This document shows, piece after piece, positions 10,034 to 17,725 of a stretch of 52,721 bases of DNA; position 1 is the first letter of the stretch; the number at the start of each line of letters is the position of its first letter. The translations under genes and the position numbers were made by a program. This DNA is from HRBIN30 sp964534275. Its GTDB lineage: Bacteria; Desulfobacterota; Binatia; HRBIN30. The notes beneath the pieces were generated by a model. That model made no database searches, was not told the DNA's origin, and saw only the letters and a list, made by a program, of their open reading frames with translations. Location: positions 1 to 52,721 of the forward strand of contig CAZHQG010000022.1 in NCBI GenBank assembly GCA_964534275.1, in the 5' to 3' direction.

Positions 10034-11158
10034 ATGACAGCCAAACTGGAACAATTAGCCCCAGAGTGGATCCGTACCCTGGCCCCTTATCCACCAGGGA
10101 AGCCCATCGAAGAACTCGAGCGCGAGTACGGCATTCGCGATTCGATCAAGCTTGCCTCGAACGAGAATCCACTTGGTCCGTCTCCCCGCGCTGTGGCCGC
10201 CATTCAAGCTGCGTTGACGCAGTTGCACCGGTACCCGGACGGCAGTTGTTACTACCTCAAACGCGCCCTCAGTCGGAAGCTGGGCGTATCGCCCGATGCA
10301 TTGCTGATTGGCAATGGCTCCAACGAACTGATCGAGCTCGCGGTGCGCACGTTCTTGCGCCAAGGAGACGAGGCTGTCATGGCGGACCAAGCCTTCGTCA
10401 TTTACCGTCTCGTCGTGCAAGCACAAGGCGGCGTTGCCCGAATTGTTCCGTTGCGGCACTACACCCACGATCTCGAAGCCATGGCCGATGCGATCACGCC
10501 TGCAACCCGCATCGTGTTTCTCGCCAATCCGAACAACCCGACGGGAACGATTTTCTTTCGCCAGGAGTGGGAGGAATTCCTTGCTCGCGTGCCCGAAGAC
10601 GTCCTGATCGTCATGGACGAGGCCTATTTCGAATACGTCGACGACCCACGTTACCCCGACTCCTTATCGAGCCACGCTCCAGGGCGGGCGTTGTTCACCT
10701 TACGAACGTTCTCCAAAATTTATGGGCTTGCGGGATTGCGCATTGGCTACGGGGTGGCCCCGCCATCGTTGGTGGAGCTCATGGACCGCGTGCGCGCCCC
10801 TTTTAACGTCAGCAGCCTCGCGCAAGCGGCCGCAGTTGCTGCACTCGAAGACCCCGAACATGTAGAGCGGACCCGGGCGATGAACCGTGCCGGCATGGCA
10901 TACTTTCGCCAGGAATTCGAACGCCTCGGGTTAGAGTACGTTCCGAGCTGGGCAAATTTCATCCTCGTGCGCGTGGGCAGCGGCACACGGGTGTACGAAG
11001 CGCTGCTCCGTCGTGGAGTGATCGTGCGCCCGATGGGCGTGTACGGGTTTCCGGAACACGTCCGGATCAGCATCGGGACACCGGAGGAAAATCAGCGCTG
11101 CGTTGCCGCCCTCGAGCAAGTGCTGCGCGGAGGAGGCAGCCGTGCAGCCACGTTTTGA
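10034..11158 (+). CDS. hisC: HisC-family PLP aminotransferase, probably aromatic/histidinol-phosphate aminotransferase
   Basis: A 374-residue fold-type I aminotransferase. The PLP-binding lysine is K228 in RTFSKIYGLAGLRIGYG; N167 in FLANPNNPTGT and D195/Y198 in VMDEAYFEY are cofactor contacts. The substrate-end signature LASNENPLGPSP is the classic HisC N terminus. No other histidine gene is nearby. Its place between pheA and tyrA suggests it transaminates phenylpyruvate and hydroxyphenylpyruvate (or prephenate), as HisC-type enzymes in aromatic operons do, perhaps while also serving histidine synthesis. Its last 17 bases overlap tyrA and contain that gene's ribosome-binding site. Confidence 0.92.
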   Translation: MTAKLEQLAPEWIRTLAPYPPGKPIEELEREYGIRDSIKLASNENPLGPSPRAVAAIQAALTQLHRYPDGSCYYLKRALSRKLGVSPDALLIGNGSNELIELAVRTFLRQGDEAVMADQAFVIYRLVVQAQGGVARIVPLRHYTHDLEAMADAITPATRIVFLANPNNPTGTIFFRQEWEEFLARVPEDVLIVMDEAYFEYVDDPRYPDSLSSHAPGRALFTLRTFSKIYGLAGLRIGYGVAPPSLVELMDRVRAPFNVSSLAQAAAVAALEDPEHVERTRAMNRAGMAYFRQEFERLGLEYVPSWANFILVRVGSGTRVYEALLRRGVIVRPMGVYGFPEHVRISIGTPEENQRCVAALEQVLRGGGSRAATF

Positions 11159-12017
11159 ACGCGTCGCGTTGCTCGGGGTCGGGCTCATTGGTGGCTCGCT
11201 AGCGCTGGCAGCGCGTGCTGCTGGCGTGTTCGGATTCGTCATCGGCGCTGGGCGCACCATGGCGAACTTGGAGGAAGCCAAGCGACGTGGGATTGTCGAC
11301 ACGTACACGCAAGATCTCCCTGCGGCCGTTCACGGGGCCGACTTGGTGGTGTTGGCGGTCCCGGTGCGGTCGATGGCAACCGTCGTCGCGGTTTGCCGCG
11401 ATGCGTTGGTGCCCGGAGCAATTGTCACCGACGTTGGCAGCGTCAAGCGATTTGTACTGGACACCGTAGAACCGCTGTTACCACCCGGCGTCGCCTTCGT
11501 GGGCGCACACCCGATTGCAGGGATCGAGGCAAGCGGCGCTGCCGCTGCCACACCTGATCTGTTCCGGGGCCGACGCTGCGTGCTCACTCCTGGCGCGCGC
11601 AGCGACTCGGCATCGCTGGCGCGAATCCGCAAGCTGTGGGAGACGGTCGGGATGGAGGTCGTAGAAACCACACCCGAGGAACACGACGCAGCTCTCGCCT
11701 GGGTCAGCCACCTGCCTCACGTCCTTGCTTTTGCAGCAGCACGGGCTCTGGAAGCGCGCTGCCCAACTGCAGCAGCCTATGCGGGACCAAGTTTCGCGAG
11801 CCTCACTCGGGTAGCAGCTAGCAGTGCAGAAACGTGGGTGGACATTTTTCTTGCTAACCGAGATGCCCTGGAGCGGGCCCTCGACGGTTTCTTATCCGCC
11901 GTGGCCGAGATGCGGAGCCTGCTGGATGCGGGCAAGGCCGAAGAGCTGCACGCGTGGCTCGAAGCCTGCCGCCAAGCGCATCAGCGCCACATCGACGCCC
12001 AAGGGAAAAACCGATGA
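11142..12017 (+). CDS. tyrA: TyrA, prephenate (or arogenate) dehydrogenase
   Basis: A 291-residue NAD(P)-dependent dehydrogenase. The start is the GTG at 11142, 6-7 nt after AGGAGG inside the end of hisC; the frame opens a little earlier at a TTG without support. The Rossmann motif is LLGVGLIGGSLAL, followed by GAHPIAGIEASGAAAA and the catalytic-region VSHLPHVLAFA. It oxidatively decarboxylates prephenate to hydroxyphenylpyruvate, or arogenate to tyrosine. No ACT domain follows, so tyrosine feedback must act otherwise, if at all. The stop overlaps the aroA start (ATGA). In some gammaproteobacteria tyrA and aroA are fused at this same position. Confidence 0.94.
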   Translation: MQPRFERVALLGVGLIGGSLALAARAAGVFGFVIGAGRTMANLEEAKRRGIVDTYTQDLPAAVHGADLVVLAVPVRSMATVVAVCRDALVPGAIVTDVGSVKRFVLDTVEPLLPPGVAFVGAHPIAGIEASGAAAATPDLFRGRRCVLTPGARSDSASLARIRKLWETVGMEVVETTPEEHDAALAWVSHLPHVLAFAAARALEARCPTAAAYAGPSFASLTRVAASSAETWVDIFLANRDALERALDGFLSAVAEMRSLLDAGKAEELHAWLEACRQAHQRHIDAQGKNR

Positions 12018-13297
12018 GCGAGGCAGAAATCTACTGGGTTCGCCCACTGAGCAAGCCCCCGGAGGCCACGATCGAAGTGCCGGGATCGAAAAGCCTCACG
12101 AATCGCGCGCTGCTCCTTGCGGCCCTGGCGCGTGGGTCGAGTGTGTTGCACCGGGCCTTGTTTAGCGACGACACGCTGTACATGGCCGAAGCGTGGCGCG
12201 CGCTCGGCATCGAGGTGGCACAGGACGCTGCACGCGAGCAGTTTGCTGTGTGTGGCGGTGCGGGGAGCTTTCCGGCCACCCGAGCAGACTTGTTCGTCGG
12301 CAACGCGGGAACCGCCATGCGCTTTCTCGTTGCGGCACTGTGTCTCGGCCATGGGAACTTCCGGATCGACGGCTCCGCCCGCATGCGCGAGCGCCCGATT
12401 CAGGCCCTCCTCGACGCGCTCGTGCAGCTCGGTGCGGACGTGACCACAGAACAGGGCACAGGTTGCCCGCCAGTACTCGTTCGCGGCCGGGGTCTCCGTG
12501 GCGGCACGGCGACTCTCGATGCGCGCAAGAGCAGCCAGTTCGTCTCGGCCATCCTTCAAGTCGCCCCCTGCACAGAAAAAGGCGTCGAACTCGTGCTGGT
12601 AGGGCCGCCCGTGGCGGAACCGTATGTCGACATGACGGTTGCCGTGATGCACGCGTTCGGGGTTGCTGTAGAGCGTCCGCGCGAGCGGACGTTTTGGATT
12701 GCGCCCCAGGAGTACACCGGCCGCGAGTACGAGATCGAGCCCGATGCCTCGAGCGCCCATTATTTTTGGGCGGCGGCCGCATTGTGCGGAGGGCGGGTGC
12801 GTGTTCCCGGCTTGCATCGCGCATCGCTGCAAGGCGATGTGCGTTTCGCCGATGTCCTTGCAGCCATGGGCGCAAGCGTCACGTTTGGCCCGAACTGGAT
12901 CGAAGTGTGCGGAAACGACGTGCTGCAAGGGATCGATGTCGACATGAACGCCATTTCCGATACCGCCATGACACTGGCCGCGCTTGCGCCGTTTGCCAAT
13001 CGACCGACCCGGATTGGCAATGTGGCACACTTGCGCTTACAAGAGAGCGACCGGTTGCGGGCCATGGCCACGGAATTGTCACGCCTTGGAGTGCGCGTAG
13101 ACGAGGAAGCAGATTCTCTGACGATCTACCCGAGCCGAGTGGCACCTGCAGTGGTGGAAACGTACGACGACCATCGGATTGCGATGAGTCTTGCGCTCAT
13201 TGGCTTGCGCGTCCCCGGCATTGGCATCCGCAACCCCGTATGCGTGCGCAAAACGTTCCCGAACTTTTTCGACAAGCTGGAGGAACTGTATCGGTGA
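12014..13297 (+). CDS. aroA: AroA, EPSP synthase (3-phosphoshikimate 1-carboxyvinyltransferase)
   Basis: A 427-residue enzyme joining phosphoenolpyruvate to shikimate-3-phosphate on the way to chorismate. The two-domain signature motifs are present: PGSKSLTNRALLLAALARG near the N terminus, VGNAGTAMRFLVAAL (PEP site), DGSARMRERPIQ, and near the C terminus LRLQESDRLRAMATEL and ETYDDHRIAMSLAL. The ATG overlaps the tyrA stop, and the TGA stop overlaps the GTG of cmk (GTGA), so translation is probably coupled across tyrA-aroA-cmk. The length is normal and nothing looks damaged. Confidence 0.97.
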   Translation: MSEAEIYWVRPLSKPPEATIEVPGSKSLTNRALLLAALARGSSVLHRALFSDDTLYMAEAWRALGIEVAQDAAREQFAVCGGAGSFPATRADLFVGNAGTAMRFLVAALCLGHGNFRIDGSARMRERPIQALLDALVQLGADVTTEQGTGCPPVLVRGRGLRGGTATLDARKSSQFVSAILQVAPCTEKGVELVLVGPPVAEPYVDMTVAVMHAFGVAVERPRERTFWIAPQEYTGREYEIEPDASSAHYFWAAAALCGGRVRVPGLHRASLQGDVRFADVLAAMGASVTFGPNWIEVCGNDVLQGIDVDMNAISDTAMTLAALAPFANRPTRIGNVAHLRLQESDRLRAMATELSRLGVRVDEEADSLTIYPSRVAPAVVETYDDHRIAMSLALIGLRVPGIGIRNPVCVRKTFPNFFDKLEELYR

Positions 13298-13983
13298 AGC
13301 CCTGTGTCGTGGCCATCGACGGACCAGCAGGCGCAGGAAAAAGCACGGTCAGCCGGTTGCTCGCCCAGCGCCTCGGTTTCCAGTACGTGGATACCGGGGC
13401 GATGTATCGGGTGATTGGCGTGCTTGCGGCCGAACGCGGCCTGGCGCCCGACGATGCCGCTGCCCTCGCGCAGCTTTGCGAGGAAACGCGCATTGTGTTT
13501 CGTGACGACCCCGACGGCCGCACTCGCGTGTATGCAAACGGCCGTGACCTCACCGAGGCCATCCGCACACCAGAGGCGGCGCAATGGGCATCGAAGGTCT
13601 CGGCCGTTCCCGAAGTCCGCGCCCGGTTGGTCGCACAGCAGAGGGAGCTGGGATCCGCTGGGGCGGTGGTGATGGAAGGAAGAGACATCGGTACGGTGGT
13701 GTTCCCGGATGCGCCGGTGAAATTTTTCCTCGATGCATCGCCGCTCGAGCGCGCACGCCGGCGCGCCAGCGAGCTCCATGGCAACGTCAGCGAAGCCGAG
13801 ATTGCCGCAGTGGCCCGCGAGATTGCGGAGCGCGACGAACGCGACCGGAACCGCGCCCACGCGCCGCTTCGACCTGCGGATGATGCCATGTACGTGGACA
13901 CGACCGGAAAGAGCATCGACGAAGTCGTGCAACTGCTCTACGAGGTCGTGCGCACGCGGTGCGGTGAGCTTGCAAGCATCTAG
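13294..13983 (+). CDS. cmk: Cmk, cytidylate kinase
   Basis: A 229-residue (d)CMP kinase. The start is GTG at 13294, with GGAGG 9 nt upstream inside aroA; this puts the P-loop GPAGAGKST at residues 10-18. Family motifs FQYVDTGAMYRVIGV, VVMEGRDIGTVVFPDA, FFLDASPLERARRR and ERDERDRNRAHAPLRPADDA follow in order. It phosphorylates CMP and dCMP. The aroA-cmk-rpsA-ihfB order matches that in many proteobacteria. The much longer open frame upstream is only aroA read in another frame. Confidence 0.96.
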   Translation: MKPCVVAIDGPAGAGKSTVSRLLAQRLGFQYVDTGAMYRVIGVLAAERGLAPDDAAALAQLCEETRIVFRDDPDGRTRVYANGRDLTEAIRTPEAAQWASKVSAVPEVRARLVAQQRELGSAGAVVMEGRDIGTVVFPDAPVKFFLDASPLERARRRASELHGNVSEAEIAAVAREIAERDERDRNRAHAPLRPADDAMYVDTTGKSIDEVVQLLYEVVRTRCGELASI

Positions 13984-13993
13984 GTGTGACGGT

Positions 13994-15754
13994 ATGAAGA
14001 ATCGAAGTTCAGCCCCAGGGGGTTCCCAGTACATGGAAACAGTAAGAAACGAAGCTGCGTCTGGCAGCGACAACGACTTCAAAGCGCTTTTTGAACAAAG
14101 TGCGCGTGCGCCCCGCCCAGGGCAAGTCGTTCGCGGTCGTGTGGTCGATGTCTCCCACGACTATGTCACCGTGGATATTGGTTACAAGTCCGAAGGTCTC
14201 ATCCCGGTTGCAGAGTTCACCGACCGTGACGGCAACGTCGAGGTGCAGCCGGGCGACGAAATCGACGTATACCTCGTAAACATTGACCGCGACATGGGGG
14301 GAGTGGAGCTCTCCCGCGTGAGGGCGGAGCAATTGCGCGTGTGGAACGAAATCGAAGAAGCGGAACGCTCGGGAAAGACCATCGAGGGCACCATTGTCGG
14401 TAAAGTGAAGGGCGGCCTCAAAGTAGACATCGGCGTGCCCGCCTTTTTGCCGAACTCGCAAGTGGACGTGCGCCCGGCACGGTCGTTGGACCGCTACATC
14501 GGCCAGCGCATGCAGTTTGCGGTCATCAAGTGCAACCGTGCCCGCGGGAACGTCGTGCTATCGCGCCGCAAGGTGATCGAAGAAGAGCGCGAGCAAATGC
14601 GCAAGGAAACCTTAAGCGTGCTCGAGGAGGGTGTGATTCTAGAGGGAGTCGTGAAGAACATCACCGACTACGGTGCCTTTGTCGACTTGGGTGGCATCGA
14701 CGGCTTGTTGCACGTTACGGACATGGCATGGGGCCGCGTGAATCACCCGTCGGATGTGGTCAAGGTCGGCGATCGCGTGCGCGTGGTCGTGCTGAAATAC
14801 GATCCCGATCGGGGCCGCGTGTCCTTGGGCATGAAGCAAATTCAGCCCGACCCCTGGCAAGGCGTCAGCGAACGGTATCACATTGGCGCGCGTGTGCGCG
14901 GCAAAGTGGTGAACATCACCGACTACGGGGCCTTCGTCGAACTCGAGCCTGGAGTGGAGGGGCTCGTACACGTGTCCGAAATGTCGTGGACCAAACGGGT
15001 CGTGCACCCCTCGAAAATCGTGGAGCCCAACCAAGAAGTGGAAGTCGTGGTACTCGACGTCGACGAGGACAACCGGCGCATTTCCCTGGGCCTCAAGCAA
15101 GCGGTGCCGAACCCGTGGGACCTGCTGCGCATCAACCACCCGGTGGGCTCGCGGGTGACCGGTGTGGTGAAACACATCACCGATTTCGGCGTGTTCGTGG
15201 GCATTGCCGAGGGCATCGATGGCCTCGTGCATGTGTCGGACATGCATTGGACGAAGAAAATCAAACACCCCTCGGAGCTGTACAAAAAAGGAGACACCAT
15301 CGAAGCGGTCGTGCTCAGTATCGATCCGGAAAACGAGCGCGTGGCGCTCGGTGTCAAGCAACTCACCGAGGACCCGTGGAACACGATGGCGCAGCGGTAT
15401 CCGGTCGGTAGTCGCGTGCGCGGCAAAGTCACCTCGGTGACCGACTTTGGTGTTTTCGTGGAACTGGAAGAGGGAGTCGAAGGACTCATCCATGTTTCGC
15501 AGTTGAGCCACGAGCGGGTGGACAAGCCGCAAGACATGTTCGAGCCTGGTCAAGAAGTGGAAGCGGAAGTCACGCTCGTAGATCCGAAGGATCGCAAGAT
15601 CAGCCTGAGCATTCGCGCCTTGCGGCGTACTGAAGAGCGGATGGAGATGGAGTCGTACCTACAGCGCGACCGCAACCAAGGGCGCTTCTCGCTGCAAGAC
15701 ATCATGGCAGAACAGTTGCGCGTAGACACCGATAAGAAGGAATCCTCGAGCTAA
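13994..15754 (+). CDS. rpsA: RpsA, 30S ribosomal protein S1
   Basis: Up to 586 residues with six consecutive S1/OB-fold repeats, the full proteobacterial S1 layout. Repeats 3-6 carry the typical ITDYGAFVDLGGIDGLLHVTD-like core (NITDYGAFVELEPGVEGLVH, HITDFGVFVGIAEGIDGLVH, SVTDFGVFVELEEGVEGLIH). S1 binds mRNA leaders and delivers them to the 30S subunit. Two starts are possible: ATG 13994, 7 nt after AGGTG, and ATG 14033, 10 nt after AGGGGG, which would remove 13 residues. The first has the better spacing. It lies 10 bp after cmk. Confidence 0.96.
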   Translation: MKNRSSAPGGSQYMETVRNEAASGSDNDFKALFEQSARAPRPGQVVRGRVVDVSHDYVTVDIGYKSEGLIPVAEFTDRDGNVEVQPGDEIDVYLVNIDRDMGGVELSRVRAEQLRVWNEIEEAERSGKTIEGTIVGKVKGGLKVDIGVPAFLPNSQVDVRPARSLDRYIGQRMQFAVIKCNRARGNVVLSRRKVIEEEREQMRKETLSVLEEGVILEGVVKNITDYGAFVDLGGIDGLLHVTDMAWGRVNHPSDVVKVGDRVRVVVLKYDPDRGRVSLGMKQIQPDPWQGVSERYHIGARVRGKVVNITDYGAFVELEPGVEGLVHVSEMSWTKRVVHPSKIVEPNQEVEVVVLDVDEDNRRISLGLKQAVPNPWDLLRINHPVGSRVTGVVKHITDFGVFVGIAEGIDGLVHVSDMHWTKKIKHPSELYKKGDTIEAVVLSIDPENERVALGVKQLTEDPWNTMAQRYPVGSRVRGKVTSVTDFGVFVELEEGVEGLIHVSQLSHERVDKPQDMFEPGQEVEAEVTLVDPKDRKISLSIRALRRTEERMEMESYLQRDRNQGRFSLQDIMAEQLRVDTDKKESSS

Positions 15755-15780
15755 GAATCCCTTCGCGGGGACAAAGTACG

Positions 15781-16113
15781 ATGACCAAGCGAGAACTCGT
15801 CGACGAACTCGGCAAGCGCTTTCCTTACTGCGCTCGCCGCGACTTGGAATTGGTGGTCCACACAGTGTTCCGCAGCATGGTCGAGGCCTTGCAAGAAAAT
15901 GGCCGTGTGGAAATTCGGGGCTTCGGCTCTTTCCACGTGCGGGAACGGCAAGGGAGGGAGTCGCGCAATCCAAAGACCGGGATGCCTTTCTACATCGCCC
16001 CGAAGCGAGTTCCCTTCTTTCGCGCAGGCAAGGAGCTGCGGATGCGGGTAGACGGCCAAACCCCTACGGGCCGGGTCTACGGCAACCGTAGCCGAGTCGC
16101 CAAGTCGAGTTGA
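15781..16113 (+). CDS. ihfB: Integration host factor beta / HU-family DNA-binding protein
   Basis: A 110-residue member of the bacterial HU/IHF family, slightly longer than usual because of a basic C-terminal tail (GQTPTGRVYGNRSRVAKSS). It starts MTKRELVDELGKRFPYCARR. The DNA-intercalating beta-arm is present, with Pro64 in ESRNPKTGMPFYIAPKRVPF, and the body contains VEIRGFGSFHVRERQGRE. Its position just after rpsA is that of ihfB in proteobacteria, which favours IHF-beta over HU. The ATG follows rpsA by 26 bp, with GGGGA upstream. Whether it acts with an alpha subunit cannot be told here. Confidence 0.92.
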   Translation: MTKRELVDELGKRFPYCARRDLELVVHTVFRSMVEALQENGRVEIRGFGSFHVRERQGRESRNPKTGMPFYIAPKRVPFFRAGKELRMRVDGQTPTGRVYGNRSRVAKSS

Positions 16114-16175
16114 AACGCTTGGGAACGCGACGCCCCCGCCGGTCGCCAAAATCTGGACAAGGGGAGGAGACCGCG

Positions 16176-16649
16176 GTGAACGTTCTTTGGGCTCCCTGGC
16201 GTGGCGTATACTTAAGCGGGCCAAAGCCCACGGAATGCATCTTTTGTTCGGCGCGTGAGGCCGCCGATCCGACGGAGCAGTACGTGCTCTGCACCACTCC
16301 GGCGGTCATCATGCTCAACAAATTCCCTTACGCCACGGCGCATTTGATGGTAGCGCCGCGCCGCCACACGGCCGACTTTGCTGGCATGCCTGCTTCGGAA
16401 GCATGCGAGCTCCTCACGCAAGTCCAACGAGCCGCCGCGATTTTGCAACAGGTGTACAAACCCGACGGAATGAACATTGGGCTCAACCTTGGAGTCGCTG
16501 CCGGCGCAGGGTTTGCGGACCATTTGCACTGGCACTTGGTTCCGCGCTGGATTGGCGACACGAACTTCATGCCCGTGGTGGCCGGCGTGAAGGTGATGGG
16601 CGAACACCTCCAAGAGATTTACGAAAAGCTGCGGCCGCATTTTGCATAA
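16176..16649 (+). CDS. HIT-family hydrolase (histidine triad nucleotide-binding protein)
   Basis: A 157-residue HIT protein from the GTG at 16176, directly behind a strong GGGGAGGAG; an earlier TTG at 16110 is less likely. The N terminus has WAPWR and a zinc-type CIFC pair (21-24), the layout of the larger 'AP4A phosphorylase-like' HIT branch. The catalytic triad is in H116-L-H118-W-H120-LVPRW, near GMNIGLNLGVAAGAGFADH. Enzymes of this type hydrolyse or phosphorolyse dinucleoside polyphosphates or AMP derivatives; the exact substrate is not evident. It is the last gene of the aromatic/translation operon and faces tetR. Confidence 0.9.
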   Translation: MNVLWAPWRGVYLSGPKPTECIFCSAREAADPTEQYVLCTTPAVIMLNKFPYATAHLMVAPRRHTADFAGMPASEACELLTQVQRAAAILQQVYKPDGMNIGLNLGVAAGAGFADHLHWHLVPRWIGDTNFMPVVAGVKVMGEHLQEIYEKLRPHFA

Positions 16650-16999
16650 CTCACGGCCGAAGGAGCCAGAGGGCAACCGCGAGGCTTGCCCCTACGCTGG
16701 GGGCGACGAAACCACTGCCTGCCCAGGAATCGCGGGTTTCGAGAACTTCGCGCCTCGCTGCGGCTTGCCACCCGACGGAACCTCCGTGAGTGTCCAAAAA
16801 CAGAGCGCGGAGCGCGGTTTCCATGATCCGTTGATCGTGGCAGCACGAAACGCGTGCGAACGATCAGCGACCCCAACCTTCTGTGGGTGGAGGATCGCGG
16901 CGTCCTGAGTTTGTTGCACTGGGTTTTCGCCCGCCGCCGACGCCGTGCTCATCCTCTGCGGGGCCACGACGTGGAGGGCCCGTCTCGCGCATCGGGTGG
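16650..16999. other. 350-bp gap between convergent genes
   Basis: This stretch separates the 3' ends of the HIT gene (plus) and the tetR gene (minus). The only structure I can point to is a REP-like palindrome at 16671-16692, listed separately. I see no clear hairpin plus T-run terminator and no coding frame with protein-like features; the long open minus frame here is a high-GC shadow. Confidence 0.5.
16671..16692. repeat. REP-like palindrome, copy 1
   Basis: An imperfect inverted repeat, GGGCAACC-gcga-GG-c-TTGCCC, followed by CTAC. A closely related element (GGCAACC-acaag-GGTTGCC, followed by CCTAC) occurs at 36478-36496. Both lie just beyond the 3' end of genes, where REP elements are usually found. 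Two copies in about 50 kb suggest a dispersed family, but that needs the whole genome. Confidence 0.45.
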
Positions 17000-17686
17000 C
17001 TACGTTTCCCCTCGTACACTCGGCGCGTAAGCGCGGAGCCACGCATCGACTGCTTCTTCCACAGCCCGTTCTTGCTCTCGGGGGCTCGGCCGAGCGCGGC
17101 CGCCCATCACCAAACCGACCACCACAGTTCCTTGCCACATCCCGAGCAGGTGTTCCGCCGCGCGCTCGCAGTTCCCGACCACCAAGTCGCCCCGTGCGGC
17201 AGCCGCAGCCACGATGCGCGCCACACGCGCGCGCATTTCTTCGGGGCCCTCCCGATACACCAGGCGGCCAAGAAGCCGGCGCAGTCCCGGTTCCGCCGCA
17301 AGCATTCGTTGCAAGGCAATTGCCTCGGGGCTCGTGAGGAAAGCCAGCAAAGATTGGCCGAACTGGATCAGCGAAGATCGGATGTCCGCCGTGGTTTCGG
17401 GCAGGCGCTCTAGCGCAACGGTCATGTGCGCACGGTGTTCCTGAATCACCGCACGCAGCAGCTCGGCCAAGTTCGGGAAATACGCATACAGCGTCGCCTT
17501 CGACACACCGGCCTCGCGGGCAATCCGCTCCATCCGCAACGCTCGCGGGTTTGCGGAAAAGAAAATCCGTCGCGCTGCCGCGATGATCGCCGCTCGCTTG
17601 CTTGCATCTTTCGGGCGCCCTCGCCGCCGCTGCGCTTGGCGGCCTCGGTTGCGCTCGAGGCTTGGGACTTTCTTGGACGGCCCCAT
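17000..17686 (-). CDS. TetR/AcrR-family transcriptional repressor of the adjacent efflux genes
   Basis: A 228-residue regulator. After a basic N-terminal tail (ERNRGRQAQRRRGRP), the TetR helix-turn-helix spans about 30-75 (RAAIIAAARRIFF, then MERIAREAGVSKATLYAYF). The remaining helices form the ligand-binding and dimer domain, which is too variable to predict an inducer. It diverges from the RND efflux pair with only 39 bp between start codons, and a palindrome of typical TetR operator shape sits in that gap, so it most likely represses both itself and the pump. It is transcribed toward the HIT gene. Confidence 0.92.
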   Translation of the reverse strand: MGPSKKVPSLERNRGRQAQRRRGRPKDASKRAAIIAAARRIFFSANPRALRMERIAREAGVSKATLYAYFPNLAELLRAVIQEHRAHMTVALERLPETTADIRSSLIQFGQSLLAFLTSPEAIALQRMLAAEPGLRRLLGRLVYREGPEEMRARVARIVAAAAARGDLVVGNCERAAEHLLGMWQGTVVVGLVMGGRARPSPREQERAVEEAVDAWLRAYAPSVRGET

Positions 17687-17690
17687 TTAC

Positions 17691-17706
17691 TGAACGATTC
17701 CGTTCA
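17691..17706. promoter_or_regulatory. Probable TetR-family operator between tetR and the efflux operon
   Basis: TGAACG-attc-CGTTCA is a perfect 6-bp inverted repeat with a 4-bp spacer. It starts 5 bp upstream of the tetR ATG and ends 19 bp before the ATG of the membrane fusion protein. Similar TGAAC...GTTCA operators are used by AcrR/TetR repressors that control divergent RND pumps. The position would let one dimer pair block both directions. Confidence 0.65.
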
Positions 17707-17725
17707 CTTAATCTGGCCGCACCCC

